Positions 1 through 9,024 of a DNA stretch of 64,000 nucleotides are shown here, piece by piece. The notes under the pieces were generated by a model that ran no database searches, was not told the DNA's origin, and saw nothing but the letters and a program-made list of their open reading frames with translations. The translations under genes were made by a program, and so were the position numbers. This DNA is from Ralstonia sp. NFACC01 (GTDB taxonomy: Bacteria; Pseudomonadota; Gammaproteobacteria; Burkholderiales; Burkholderiaceae): positions 310,001 to 374,000 of the forward strand of contig NZ_FOWV01000002.1 of the NCBI RefSeq assembly GCF_900115545.1. The letters are read 5' to 3'. Every line of letters begins with the position of its first letter. Within the stretch, counting starts at the first letter, position 1.

Positions 1-182
1 CGCTGCTCGCGGTGTGGGGTCGCAATGACACCATCTTCATTCCGCCCGGCGCAGAGGCCTTCAAGCGTGACCTGCCAGATGCAGAGGTGCACTTTGTCGA
101 CAGCGGCCACTTTGCGCTGGAGACGCACCACACGGAAATTGGCCGACGCATGCTCGACTTTCTTGGCCGCGTGGTGAAGTAG
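1..182 (+). CDS. alpha/beta hydrolase, C-terminal fragment
   Basis: The window opens inside this gene; only the last 59 or so codons are present, read from base 3 and ending with TAG at 180-182. The translated end contains VWGRNDTIF followed about 30 residues later by DSGHFALETH. This is the usual layout of the acid-bearing strand and the catalytic histidine loop (D of GRND, H of GHFAL) in alpha/beta-fold hydrolases of the epoxide hydrolase/haloalkane dehalogenase type. The substrate cannot be inferred. It converges on the LysR gene at 196-1113 with only 13 bases between them. Confidence 0.75.
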   Translation, partial: LLAVWGRNDTIFIPPGAEAFKRDLPDAEVHFVDSGHFALETHHTEIGRRMLDFLGRVVK

Positions 183-195
183 CGGAACCTGCGGT

Positions 196-1113
196 TCAAG
201 CCAGCGGTTGCATGGTGGATTCCGCAGCAAAGCGCTCGCGCAGGAACGCCACCAGCGCCTTCACCGAAGGCGGTACGCCGGCACGCGATGGATAGAGCGC
301 GTGCAGGTCGGCCGGCTCGGGCGTCCAGCCGGGCAGCACCGTGCGCAGGCGGCCGCGGCCGAGCGCCGCATGACAGCAGTGCAGCGGCAGGATGGCCAAG
401 CCGAGCCCGGCAATGGCCGCTTCGCGCAGGGCGATGATGTTGTCGCTGGCAAAGCGCGGGCGAATCGGCAGCGCGAGCCGATGGCCGCGCGCATCCTGCA
501 GCACCCAATCGCGGCTGCGTGTGAGCGAGCCCTGTCCCAGGCACGGAAAGTCTTCCAGCGCGGCGGGCGTCTCCGGTTCACCTACACGGGCAACCAACAC
601 GGGGCTGCCGACCAGCACGCGCGGCGAGATAGCCAGATGCCGCGCCACCACATCGCGCGAGGGCAGTGGCCCCGTGGCCGCGCGGATCGCCACGTCAATG
701 CGCTGCTCGATCAGGTCGACGTAGGTGTTGGACAGGTCCAGTTCAATGCGCAGCTTCGGATGCGCATCGGCAAATTCGGCCAGCCAACCTGCCACCAGTG
801 TTTCCGCCAGCAACGGCGATGTGCCGACGCGCAGCACGCCGGCCGGTTCGCTGCGTGCCGCCCCAGCCAGTGCTTCAATGGCCGCCGACGCATCGGCCAT
901 GTCGCGCGCGTGCCGATAGACCGCTTCGCCCACGGGCGTGACCGATACGCGATGGCTTGAGCGTTGCAGCAGCCGCGTGCCGAGCTGCACCTCCAGCTCG
1001 GCAATGCGCCGGCTCAGACGTGACTTGGGGATGCCCGTGGCGCGCTCGGCAGCGGAAAAGCCCCCGGCTTCCACTACGCGCGTGAAGAGGTAAAGGTCGT
1101 CGAAGCGCTTCAT
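196..1113 (-). CDS. LysR-family transcriptional regulator
   Basis: A 305-residue protein, the normal LysR length, when started at the ATG at 1113 (MKRFDDLYLF). The open frame runs further upstream, but that extension is not LysR-like. The N-terminal winged helix-turn-helix shows the family pattern (FTRVVEAGGFSAAER, then IPKSRLSRRIAELE), followed by a periplasmic-binding-protein-like effector domain. KSRLSRRI in the recognition helix recalls the CrgA/DmlR-like subgroup. It is divergent from the serine hydrolase gene starting at 1297, with about 180 bases between, so that gene is the likeliest target. The effector is unknown. Confidence 0.9.
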   Translation of the reverse strand: MKRFDDLYLFTRVVEAGGFSAAERATGIPKSRLSRRIAELEVQLGTRLLQRSSHRVSVTPVGEAVYRHARDMADASAAIEALAGAARSEPAGVLRVGTSPLLAETLVAGWLAEFADAHPKLRIELDLSNTYVDLIEQRIDVAIRAATGPLPSRDVVARHLAISPRVLVGSPVLVARVGEPETPAALEDFPCLGQGSLTRSRDWVLQDARGHRLALPIRPRFASDNIIALREAAIAGLGLAILPLHCCHAALGRGRLRTVLPGWTPEPADLHALYPSRAGVPPSVKALVAFLRERFAAESTMQPLA

Positions 1114-1296
1114 GTTGGTACTGGGTTGCGGTCGAACCGCATTGAAGCATAGGCGCGGGCCGGGCATTGTCGCGGGCAATGGATCAGCGCTGTACAGTGT
1201 CGCTGGGCGGGGCTGCGCGCGTCGGAATACCGCGCAGACCGGATCGGAGTCTGGCACGCCTGCGCCCTCGCGCGGGCATCAATGCAAGGAGACGGC

Positions 1297-2562
1297 ATGG
1301 ACAGGCAAGGCACGCAAACGCAGGGGATGTCCCGCGATCGGCTCGCACGGGTCGAGCACTTCATCGATGACGCTTACATTGCGACGGGCAAGCTGCCCGG
1401 CGCGCTCGTCCAGGTGTGGCGGCGCGGCGAACTGGCCTTGAACTCCGTGCTGGGCCTGGCCGACCGCGACCGCCAGGTGCCGCTGGCCGAAGACTCGCTT
1501 TTCCGCATCTACTCGATGACCAAGCCCATCACATCGGTGGCGTTCATGATGCTGGTGGAGGAATGCAAGGTTGCGCTGGACGATCCGGTCAGCAAGTTCA
1601 TCCCTGCATGGGCGAACCTGGGCGTGCACGCCGGCGGCTTCATGGAGGGCTTCCAGTCGCGCCCGGTCAAACGCCCCATGCGCATGGTCGACCTGCTGCG
1701 CCACACCTCCGGCCTGACCTATGGCTTCCACCAGAACACGAATGTCGACGCGGCGTACCGCCGGCTGAAGCTGGGCGATATTGCTACCGATGGCACGCTC
1801 GACGAGATGATCGAAAAACTGGCCGGCGTGCCGCTGGAGTTCTCTCCGGGCGAGGCGTGGAACTACTCTGTTTCCACCGATGTGCTCGGCTACCTGGTCG
1901 GCAAGATCAGCGGCATCCCATTCGAGACGTTCCTGAAGGAGCGGATTTTCGACCCGCTGGGCATGGTCGATACGGCCTTTCATGTGCCGGAAGAGAAGGC
2001 GTCGCGCTTCTGTGCGTGCTATGCCGTGGGGGCGATGGGCTCGAAGACGGTGTCCGACCGTGGGCCGGTCCTGCAGGACGATCCGCGCACGAGCCCCTAC
2101 CTGAAGCCGCCCAGCTTCATTTCCGGCGGCGGTGGTTTGGTTTCCACCGCGGCGGATTACCTGCGCTTCTCACGCATGTTGCTGCAGGGCGGCGAGTTGG
2201 ATGGCGTACGCCTGCTGGGGCCGAAAACGCTGGCGCTGATGACGGCCAACCATCTGCCGGGCGGGCGCGACATGTCGAGCCTGTCGTCGCCTTCGATGTT
2301 CAGCGAGGCAGCTTATGACGGCGTGGGATTCGGGCTGGGCTTTGCGACCACGATCTCGCAGGCGGCCACGTTGATTCCCGGCAGCACGGGCGATTTCTTT
2401 TGGGGCGGCGCGGCCGGCACCTTCTTCTGGGTGGATCCGCAGGAGGATCTGATCGGCCTGTTCCTGACGCAGGTCTTGCCGTCGTCTGCCTACCCAGTGC
2501 GTCGGCAATTGCGCACGCTTGTCTATAGTGCGATCACGGATGTGGGTGGTCCGGCGCGTTGA
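1297..2562 (+). CDS. beta-lactamase-fold serine hydrolase (class C/esterase EstB-like)
   Basis: A 421-residue serine hydrolase of the beta-lactamase/penicillin-binding-protein fold. The nucleophile motif SMTK (S73-K76) matches SxxK. A YSV triplet near residue 190 stands where class C enzymes have YxN, which suggests an esterase or peptidase rather than a true beta-lactamase. There is no convincing signal peptide, so it is probably cytoplasmic. The ATG at 1297 is preferred over the in-frame ATG at 1282 because AAGGAGA sits 6-9 bases upstream. It is divergent from the LysR gene at 196-1113 and convergent with the ALDH7 gene. Substrate unknown. Confidence 0.85.
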   Translation: MDRQGTQTQGMSRDRLARVEHFIDDAYIATGKLPGALVQVWRRGELALNSVLGLADRDRQVPLAEDSLFRIYSMTKPITSVAFMMLVEECKVALDDPVSKFIPAWANLGVHAGGFMEGFQSRPVKRPMRMVDLLRHTSGLTYGFHQNTNVDAAYRRLKLGDIATDGTLDEMIEKLAGVPLEFSPGEAWNYSVSTDVLGYLVGKISGIPFETFLKERIFDPLGMVDTAFHVPEEKASRFCACYAVGAMGSKTVSDRGPVLQDDPRTSPYLKPPSFISGGGGLVSTAADYLRFSRMLLQGGELDGVRLLGPKTLALMTANHLPGGRDMSSLSSPSMFSEAAYDGVGFGLGFATTISQAATLIPGSTGDFFWGGAAGTFFWVDPQEDLIGLFLTQVLPSSAYPVRRQLRTLVYSAITDVGGPAR

Positions 2563-2634
2563 GCACGCGTTGACCATCAAGGAGGCGGAGCATGCTGCGC
2601 CACCGCCCTGATCATCACGTCGCTCAAGCGCCGA

Positions 2635-4167
2635 TCAAACGTCGAACCGGACGCCCTGCGCCAGCGGCAGCGCGCCGCTGTAGTTGACGGTGTTGGTGGC
2701 GCGGCGCATGTAGCCCTTCCATGCGTCCGAGCCCGATTCCCGCCCGCCGCCGGTTTCCTTCTCGCCGCCAAATGCCCCGCCGATTTCGGCGCCCGATGTG
2801 CCGATGTTGACATTGGCGATGCCGCAATCGCTGCCCGCCGACGACATGAAGCGCTCGGCATCGTTCAGGTTTGCCGTGAAGATGGCAGACGACAGGCCCT
2901 GCGGCACGCCGTTCTGGATGGCGATGGCCTGTTCGGTGTCGCCGTCATACGTCACGACATAGAGGATGGGCGCGAAGGTCTCGCTTTCCATCACCTTCGT
3001 CGGCTTCGGCATCTTGACCAGCGCGGGGCGCACGTACCAGGCGTCGGTGCCCAGGTCTTCGCGTACGCGCTCGCCGCCCAGCACTTCGCCACCTTCGGCG
3101 CGGGCCTGCGCCAGTGCCTGCTGCATGCCGTCGAAGGCGGCCTGGTCGATCAACGGGCCGACCAGCGTGCCGTCAGCCAGAGGGTCACCAATCGCAATGC
3201 TCTGGTAGATCTTTTCCAGACGGGCCAGCAGCGTATCGGCCACCGAGCGATGCACGATCAAACGTCGCAGCGACGTACAGCGTTGGCCCGCCGTGCCGAC
3301 GGCAGCAAAGGTGATGGCGCGTGCCGCCAATTCCAGATCGGCCGATGGCGTGACGATCATCGCGTTGTTGCCGCCCAGCTCCAGGATCGAGCGGCCGAAG
3401 CGCTCGGCCACCTTCACGCCCACCTGGCGGCCCATGCGCGTCGAGCCCGTGGCGCTGACCACGGGCACAAGGTGGCTGGCGACCAGCGCTTCGCCCACGT
3501 CGCGCCCGCCGATCAGCAGCTGGCTCAGCCCGGCAGGAATGGCCCCCGGCTTCTCTGCGTTGAACGCGTCGACAACCTGCTGCATCAGGTGCTGGCAGGC
3601 GATGGCCGTGAGCGGCGTTTTCTCCGACGGCTTCCACACGATGGCGTTGCCGCACACCAGGGCGAGCGCGGCGTTCCACGACCACACCGCCACCGGAAAG
3701 TTGAACGCCGAAATGATGCCCACCACGCCCATCGGATGCCACGTTTCCATCATGCGGTGCCCAGGGCGCTCGCTGGCGATGGTCAGGCCATGCAGTTGCC
3801 GCGACAGGCCGACAGCGAAGTCGCAGATGTCGATCATCTCCTGCACTTCGCCCAGCCCCTCGGAGGTGATCTTGCCGGCCTCCAGCGACACCAGTTCACC
3901 CAGTGCCGCCTTGTGCGTGCGCAGCACTTCGCCCAGGCGGCGCACCAGCTCTCCGCGCACGGGTGCCGGCACGACGCGCCACGCCAGATACGCCTGATGC
4001 GCGCTCTGGATGGCAGCCTCGGCCTCGCTGGCGGTATGCGATTTCACGGTCGCCAAGACCGTGCCATCGCGCGGGGCGCGGCTCGTCCAGTCCGTGCCTT
4101 CATAGGCCTTCAGGTCCAGGCCGAGGGCCTTCAGTACGGTCTGCAATCGTGTTCGTGAATCTGACAT
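2635..4167 (-). CDS. amaB: ALDH7-type aldehyde dehydrogenase (2-aminoadipate semialdehyde dehydrogenase)
   Basis: A 510-residue NAD(P)-dependent aldehyde dehydrogenase. Visible catalytic features are N156 (in FNFP), K179 (in WKPSE), general base E263 (in LELGG) and nucleophile C297 (in GQRCTSLRR). The GTAGQRCTSLRR stretch is typical of the ALDH7 (antiquitin/AmaB/Pcd) family, which oxidises 2-aminoadipate 6-semialdehyde (piperideine-6-carboxylate) to 2-aminoadipate. A good Shine-Dalgarno (AAGGATT) precedes the ATG at 4167. It is the last gene of an operon with an amine dehydrogenase and an ABC importer. The enzymes that would consume 2-aminoadipate lie at 11987-16108, which supports the lysine/pipecolate role. 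The assignment rests on family and context. Confidence 0.82.
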   Translation of the reverse strand: MSDSRTRLQTVLKALGLDLKAYEGTDWTSRAPRDGTVLATVKSHTASEAEAAIQSAHQAYLAWRVVPAPVRGELVRRLGEVLRTHKAALGELVSLEAGKITSEGLGEVQEMIDICDFAVGLSRQLHGLTIASERPGHRMMETWHPMGVVGIISAFNFPVAVWSWNAALALVCGNAIVWKPSEKTPLTAIACQHLMQQVVDAFNAEKPGAIPAGLSQLLIGGRDVGEALVASHLVPVVSATGSTRMGRQVGVKVAERFGRSILELGGNNAMIVTPSADLELAARAITFAAVGTAGQRCTSLRRLIVHRSVADTLLARLEKIYQSIAIGDPLADGTLVGPLIDQAAFDGMQQALAQARAEGGEVLGGERVREDLGTDAWYVRPALVKMPKPTKVMESETFAPILYVVTYDGDTEQAIAIQNGVPQGLSSAIFTANLNDAERFMSSAGSDCGIANVNIGTSGAEIGGAFGGEKETGGGRESGSDAWKGYMRRATNTVNYSGALPLAQGVRFDV

Positions 4168-4232
4168 GGCGTGAATCCTTGCTCTTCTCTCGTGTTCAAT
4201 CGAAAAACTGTTGCGGTGCGGCAGCGTTCAAT

Positions 4233-5297
4233 TCAACGCTCGACGATGCGGTTCCAGCGCTTGCTCCACTCGGGGCGCTCTGCGTTGATGACGTCCCAGT
4301 CCAGCGCAACGGCCGTCTTCAGGATGGTGTTCATCTTGTTTTGCTCTTCCGCCGCCTTGCCCTTGAGCGGCGCCTTGGGGTTGACTGGATTGTAGGAGCC
4401 GTTTTCCATGGCGAGTGCCTGCGCCTCGGGGCTGATCAGGTAGTCCGCCAGCTTCTGCGCCAGCTCGGCATCCGGATTGTTGGCCAGCACGCACTGCGCG
4501 GTGAGCAGAACGACGGCGCCTTCCTTAGGTGCGACGAATTCCATCGGGATGCCCTTGGACTTCATCAGCTCCACCTGCGTGAGCGTGTACGGGAACAGCG
4601 CCGCATCGCCGGCCTGCATCATCTCCACCACCTTCGACGAGTTGGGGATGTACTCGACCACGTTCGGGCCGATGGTGGTGGGCCATGCCTTGAAGGCCGG
4701 GTCGACGTTCTTTTCCGTGCCGCCCTTGAGCCGGTTGAACATCAGGAAGGCATCCAGCCCGAACGACGAAGCCGGCATGGATTGCACGACCACCTTGCCC
4801 TTGTATTTCGGGTCCGCCAGATCACCCCACGAGGTGGGCGGCGTCCAGCCCTTGTCGGCAAAGATCTTGGTGCTGTAGGCGAGGCCCGTCAGGCCCATCG
4901 ACAAGCCGACCGCGTAGTCACCCTTGAGGTGCGCAATGGCGGGCACAGCCGCCAGATTGGCCGATGGCTTGAGTTTTTCGCACAGCCCCATGCCGATGGC
5001 GCGGAACATGACACCGTCGTCCAGCGTCATCACGTGCATCTGTGCCTTGCCCTTGGTCGCCTGGGCCTTGGCGAGGATGTCGGTGGAGGTGCCGGGCACG
5101 ACGACGACCTTGACGTTGTTGGCTTTCTCGAACGGCGGGAACACGAACTGCGTGTAGGTGCGTTCCATGTTGCCGCCGTTCATGCCGATGTACAGCGTCT
5201 TGGTGTCGGCGTGGGCGGCGCCCGCGGCGAGCAGCGCCATACCGGCAGCCGCAGCAATGACGGACGTGAACGATGTTTTCGCGTGTTTCACAAGCAT
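4233..5297 (-). CDS. ABC transporter periplasmic substrate-binding protein (PotD/spermidine-putrescine type)
   Basis: A 354-residue extracytoplasmic solute-binding protein. The start at 5297 is chosen because the next residues form a classical Sec signal peptide (basic MLVKHAK, a hydrophobic alanine-rich core, cleavage after AAHA near residue 30) and AGGAGA precedes it. The longer upstream frame overlaps the neighbouring oxidase gene and is not coding. The mature part starts with TLYIGMNGGNMERTY and resembles the PotD/opine/polyamine binding family. Unusually it lies seventh in the operon, between the oxidase and amaB genes, while the permeases and ATPase come first. The likely ligand is the substrate of the oxidase, proposed to be pipecolate or a lysine derivative. 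Confidence 0.88.
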   Translation of the reverse strand: MLVKHAKTSFTSVIAAAAGMALLAAGAAHADTKTLYIGMNGGNMERTYTQFVFPPFEKANNVKVVVVPGTSTDILAKAQATKGKAQMHVMTLDDGVMFRAIGMGLCEKLKPSANLAAVPAIAHLKGDYAVGLSMGLTGLAYSTKIFADKGWTPPTSWGDLADPKYKGKVVVQSMPASSFGLDAFLMFNRLKGGTEKNVDPAFKAWPTTIGPNVVEYIPNSSKVVEMMQAGDAALFPYTLTQVELMKSKGIPMEFVAPKEGAVVLLTAQCVLANNPDAELAQKLADYLISPEAQALAMENGSYNPVNPKAPLKGKAAEEQNKMNTILKTAVALDWDVINAERPEWSKRWNRIVER

Positions 5298-5323
5298 GGT
5301 GATCTCCTGGGGCATCAAGTGCA

Positions 5324-6457
5324 TCAAGCTGCCGGTGGCAGAAAGCGTTGGATGGAAAAGGGCTCGATCGGCGTGGTGGTGCGGCCTTCGGCAATCAGCT
5401 CGGCCATGACATCGCCCACGCCGGGGCCGAGCTGGAAGCCGGCACCGGCAAAGCCAAAGGCGTGGAACAGGCCGGGGCGGCGGGCACTGGGGCCAATCAC
5501 GGGCTGGTCGTCTGGCAGGTTGCCTTCCGTGCCACTCCAGGTGCGGATGATGTGGGCGCCTGTGAGTTGCGGCAGCAGCGCCGCCAGTTGCGGCAACTGG
5601 CGCAGGATCGCCACGTGCGAAGAGCGTGCGCGCTGGTCGTCCAGCACGTAGCCGCGCCCGCCGCCGAACACCACATTGCCGCGCCGCACCTGGCGGCAGT
5701 AAATGCCGCCGCCTTCCACGCCCAGGCTCCAGGGCAGGAAGAATGGCAGCGGCTCGGTCACGCCCATGGTGGGCGGGATGGTGAACATCGGTACGGGTTC
5801 GCCCCATTGCGCCGCAAACTGGGCCGCCCAGGCCCCGGCGCAGTTGACCAGCGCGGAGGCTTTGACTTCCAGATCGCGGTCATGCTGCCGTGCATGGACG
5901 ACGAAGCGGGCGCCATCGTGTTCGACCGATTGCACCGGCGCGTGCTCGCGCACATCGGCGCCTGCCGCCTGCGCCGCGTGCGCAAATGCGGGCGACAGCA
6001 GGCGCGGGTTGGCCTGTCCGTCTTCCGGGCACAGCGAGCCGCCGACGACCTGGTCGCCGCCCATCGGAAAGACCTTTTGCAGTGCAGCCCGGCCTTCGAT
6101 GAGCTGCAACCCAAGGCCGTAGCCCTCGCTTCGGGCCGCATAGCTGGCCAGGGATTCCATGTCGGCCACGCCACGGGCGATCTTGAAGTGCCCGCTGCGC
6201 TCGTACTCGGCCTCGGTGCCGATCAGCTCGGTCAGACGCCCCCAGATCTGGTGCGAACGCTGGGCCAGCGGCAATTGCTCAATGGAGCGCCCCTGGCGGC
6301 GCACACCGCCAAAGTTGACGCCGCTGGAGCGCGATCCACAGAGGTCACGCTCGAGCAGGGTGACGGCCAGCCCGCGCCGCCGCAGGAACAGCGCGGTGGC
6401 GCTGCCCATGATGCCCCCGCCGATGATGGCCACGTCGCATGCAAGCTGCTCACGCAT
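5324..6457 (-). CDS. FAD-dependent oxidoreductase, DAO family (HcnC-like / amine dehydrogenase beta subunit)
   Basis: A 377-residue flavoprotein with an N-terminal FAD dinucleotide-binding motif (IIGGGIMGSATA, residues 11-22) and the overall shape of D-amino-acid oxidase/glycine oxidase family proteins. The C-terminal GTEGNLPDDQPVIGP segment is typical of the second FAD-contact region. Together with the two genes upstream it reproduces the subunit set of HcnABC cyanide synthase, opine oxidases and heterotrimeric L-proline-type dehydrogenases. It overlaps the HcnB-like gene by 8 bases and has its own Shine-Dalgarno (GGAGGG). From context it is proposed to oxidise the C-N bond of L-pipecolate (or D-lysine-derived cyclic imino acid) to piperideine-6-carboxylate. 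Substrate not proven. Confidence 0.85.
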   Translation of the reverse strand: MREQLACDVAIIGGGIMGSATALFLRRRGLAVTLLERDLCGSRSSGVNFGGVRRQGRSIEQLPLAQRSHQIWGRLTELIGTEAEYERSGHFKIARGVADMESLASYAARSEGYGLGLQLIEGRAALQKVFPMGGDQVVGGSLCPEDGQANPRLLSPAFAHAAQAAGADVREHAPVQSVEHDGARFVVHARQHDRDLEVKASALVNCAGAWAAQFAAQWGEPVPMFTIPPTMGVTEPLPFFLPWSLGVEGGGIYCRQVRRGNVVFGGGRGYVLDDQRARSSHVAILRQLPQLAALLPQLTGAHIIRTWSGTEGNLPDDQPVIGPSARRPGLFHAFGFAGAGFQLGPGVGDVMAELIAEGRTTTPIEPFSIQRFLPPAA

Positions 6458-7880
6458 GGTGGCCCTCCGGTTCGATCACCTCGGTCACATCCAGCGGCAG
6501 CGGCTTGATCGGTGCCTGCCCGCGCAATCGGCCCACCTGTGCCAGCGGAACGGACTGCGCGTGCGCCAGGATTTCCGCTGCCGCTGCGCCGCACATCCGA
6601 CCCTGGCAGCGGCCCATGCCGACCCGGCACAGCGCCTTGAGCCGATTCAGTTCATGCACGCCGCATTCGACCGCCGTCTGGCGCAGGGTGCCCGCTGTGA
6701 CGTTTTCGCAGCGGCACACGACCAAGTCGTCGCTGGCGTGCGCGGCCCAGTCATCGGGAAAGGGGAAGGCGACTTCCAGCGCGTGGCGGAACTGCTCGAT
6801 CTTCCGCAGGCGCCGGCGCAGCGCGGCCAAGCGATCGGCATCGACGGTGATTTGCCGATCCTGCAACAGGGCGAGCGCGGCCAGTTCGCCGGAGTACTCG
6901 GCCGCGTCGGCCCCCATGATGCCCGCGCCATCGCCCGCCAGATAGACGCCCGCGACGGAGCTGCGCCGCATGGCGTCGATGCGCGGTACATGGCAACGGT
7001 GCAGCGCAGAAAACTCGAACGCGCAGCCCAGCAGATCGGCGAGTTGTGTTTCGGGCCGCAGCGCGTAGCCCATACCCACCGCGGAGCAAGCCGTGCGTTG
7101 TTCGCGGCCGGCGCTGTCTTGCCAGACGAGTTGTTCGACCGCCGCGTCGCCTTCGGCGCGAAGCAGTCGCACGCCGTGATGCATGGGAATGCCGTGCAGC
7201 TTGAGCCAGCCCACCAGCGCCATGCCCTTGGCCATGACGGCAGGCTGGCCCAACATTGCCGGCGCCGCCTTGTAGCGCGCGGTGGCCGGGGCAGTGTCGA
7301 GCACCGCCACGACGTTTGCGCCGGCCTTCGCGTACTGGCAGGCCACCAGATACAGCAGCGGGCCGGTGCCAGCAAACACCACGGCATCGCCAATCGCGCA
7401 GCCCTGGTATTTGAGCGCGACTTGCGCACCGCCGAGCGTATAGACGCCGGGCAGCGTCCAACCCGGGATGGGCAGCACGCGGTCGGTGGCGCCGGTGGCG
7501 ACGATCACATCGCGCCACGGCAGGCTGCTGACCGCGCGCGTCGGCACATGCAGCAGGTCGAGCAGATCAGGCTGGGCATTCCAGACCAGGGTCTGCGGGT
7601 GGTAATCGATCTGGGGTTGGAGGCGGTCGAAGGTGGCGTGTACGGCCTGCGCACGTTCGGCTTCGGTGCCATACAGATCTGCGGCGCTCCGGGCAAAGCC
7701 GTCCGGCTGGCGGCGATAGATCTGGCCGCCGGCGCGCGGCGCTTCATCCAGCACGATGGGTTTGAGGCCGTGCGCCAGCAGCGTCTGCGCCGCACGCACA
7801 CCTGCCGGCCCGGCACCGATGATGACGGGCTGCAGATCCTTTTGCGACTGCCGCTGCAGCGTGGGGGCGGATTGCGTCAT
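6450..7880 (-). CDS. NAD(P)/FAD-dependent oxidoreductase with BFD-like Fe-S domain (HcnB-like subunit)
   Basis: A 476-residue protein. The N-terminal FAD motif is PVIIGAGPAGVRAAQ and a second Rossmann motif (VVFAGTGPLLYLVACQ) lies near residue 165. The C-terminal part contains a BFD-like cysteine cluster (CRCE, then a later C and CQGRMC), as in HcnB and opine oxidase large subunits. The start is the ATG at 7880 inside an ATGA overlap with the preceding 2Fe-2S gene; the extra upstream open frame (to 7997) is only that overlap. It would transfer electrons from the DAO-type subunit to the respiratory chain. Function is inferred from the three-gene arrangement. Confidence 0.86.
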   Translation of the reverse strand: MTQSAPTLQRQSQKDLQPVIIGAGPAGVRAAQTLLAHGLKPIVLDEAPRAGGQIYRRQPDGFARSAADLYGTEAERAQAVHATFDRLQPQIDYHPQTLVWNAQPDLLDLLHVPTRAVSSLPWRDVIVATGATDRVLPIPGWTLPGVYTLGGAQVALKYQGCAIGDAVVFAGTGPLLYLVACQYAKAGANVVAVLDTAPATARYKAAPAMLGQPAVMAKGMALVGWLKLHGIPMHHGVRLLRAEGDAAVEQLVWQDSAGREQRTACSAVGMGYALRPETQLADLLGCAFEFSALHRCHVPRIDAMRRSSVAGVYLAGDGAGIMGADAAEYSGELAALALLQDRQITVDADRLAALRRRLRKIEQFRHALEVAFPFPDDWAAHASDDLVVCRCENVTAGTLRQTAVECGVHELNRLKALCRVGMGRCQGRMCGAAAAEILAHAQSVPLAQVGRLRGQAPIKPLPLDVTEVIEPEGHHA

Positions 7881-8206
7881 CACGCGGCTCCCTCGTTGCC
7901 GGCCGGTTGCGTGCAGATGTGCATGCCGGGTTCGATCATGGTCTGGCAGGCACGCAGCGATTTGCCGTCGGCCAGACGTACCCAGCAGTCCTGGCATGCG
8001 CCCATCAGGCAGAAGCCGGCGCGCGGCTGCTGGCTGAATTCATTGATGCGCAGCTGGCGCGTGTGTGTGAGCACGGCCGTCAGGATGGTGTCCCCGGCGA
8101 GGGCTTCAGCGGGCTGGCCATCCAGCACAAAGGCCACCGTGGGGCGATTGCGCTCTTTGAGGCGCTGGAGTTGCGCGCGGGCAGAGCGGTTTGCAGGAGC
8201 ATTCAT
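7880..8206 (-). CDS. small [2Fe-2S]-binding protein (HcnA-like subunit)
   Basis: A 108-residue protein matching the HcnA/opine-oxidase small subunit in size and pattern. It has a ferredoxin-like fold with cysteines in CLMGACQDC and a later RACQT. The N-terminus is basic without a signal peptide. It is translationally coupled to the HcnB-like gene (ATGA overlap at 7877-7882) and follows the second ABC permease by 13 bases. The weak upstream AAAGA suggests modest initiation, or coupling within the operon. It probably relays electrons inside the heterotrimeric dehydrogenase. Confidence 0.85.
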   Translation of the reverse strand: MNAPANRSARAQLQRLKERNRPTVAFVLDGQPAEALAGDTILTAVLTHTRQLRINEFSQQPRAGFCLMGACQDCWVRLADGKSLRACQTMIEPGMHICTQPAGNEGAA

Positions 8207-8219
8207 CGTGATCTTTGTC

Positions 8220-9014
8220 TCAATGCTTGCCGATCAGAATCCGGTCCAGGCCGTAGACCTTGTCCAGCAGCAGCATCAGCGCCAGCGTGAGGAAGACGAT
8301 CAGCGCCGACACGGCGGCCATCATCGGGTCGAGCGATTCCGTGGCGTACATGTACATGCGCACCGGCAGCGTGACGGTGGCGGGCGACACCACGAAGATC
8401 GACATCGTCAGTTCATCAAAGCTGTTGATGAAGGCCAGCAGCCAGCCGCCCGTGATGCCCGGCAGGATCATCGGCAGCGTCATGCGCCGGAACACCGTGA
8501 AGCTGCTCGCACCCAGCGAATAGGCGGCGTGCTCGACCGAGTGGTCAAAGCCGACCAGCGCCGCCATCACCAGCCGCATCGTGTATGGCGTGACGATCAG
8601 CGCGTGCGCGAAGATCAGCCAGCCGAAGCTGCCTTGCCCGCCCACCAGCGAGAACATGCGCAGCAATGCCACGCCCAGCACAAGGTGCGGAATGATCAGC
8701 GGCGAGAGAAACACGCCTTGCAGATACTGCAGCCCCGGCGCGCGATAGCGCACGATGGCCATGGCGGCAGGCACCGCCAGTGCGGTCGACAGCGTGGCCG
8801 CCGCCAGGCCCAGCCAGAGGCTGTTCCAGAACGATTGCACGAAGTCGGGGTGATGCAGCACCTGGTCGAACCAGCGCAGCGAGAAATGACTGGTGGGCAG
8901 CGTGAGTGTTTCTTCGGGGGTGAAGGCGACGATGCACACGATCACGAGCGGTGCCAGCATGAAGGTGATGACGAGCGCGTTGAAGATGAGCGCGAGCGGT
9001 CCGTTCTTTTGCAT
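8220..9014 (-). CDS. ABC transporter permease (PotC-type)
   Basis: A 264-residue inner-membrane permease with about six hydrophobic helices. The cytoplasmic EAA loop (EHAAYSLGASSFTVFRRM) contacts the ATPase. The sequence is of the polyamine/opine MetI-like family and pairs with the permease encoded just upstream (10 bases apart). AAGGAG precedes the ATG at 9014. It belongs to the catabolic operon and supplies substrate to the dehydrogenase encoded downstream. Confidence 0.9.
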   Translation of the reverse strand: MQKNGPLALIFNALVITFMLAPLVIVCIVAFTPEETLTLPTSHFSLRWFDQVLHHPDFVQSFWNSLWLGLAAATLSTALAVPAAMAIVRYRAPGLQYLQGVFLSPLIIPHLVLGVALLRMFSLVGGQGSFGWLIFAHALIVTPYTMRLVMAALVGFDHSVEHAAYSLGASSFTVFRRMTLPMILPGITGGWLLAFINSFDELTMSIFVVSPATVTLPVRMYMYATESLDPMMAAVSALIVFLTLALMLLLDKVYGLDRILIGKH

Positions 9015-9024
9015 GTGCGCTCCT

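Noticed and set aside
3903-5651. A 582-codon plus-strand frame opposite amaB and the binding-protein gene
   Set aside because: Antisense shadow; no ribosome site, no recognisable motif, and it crosses three real genes.
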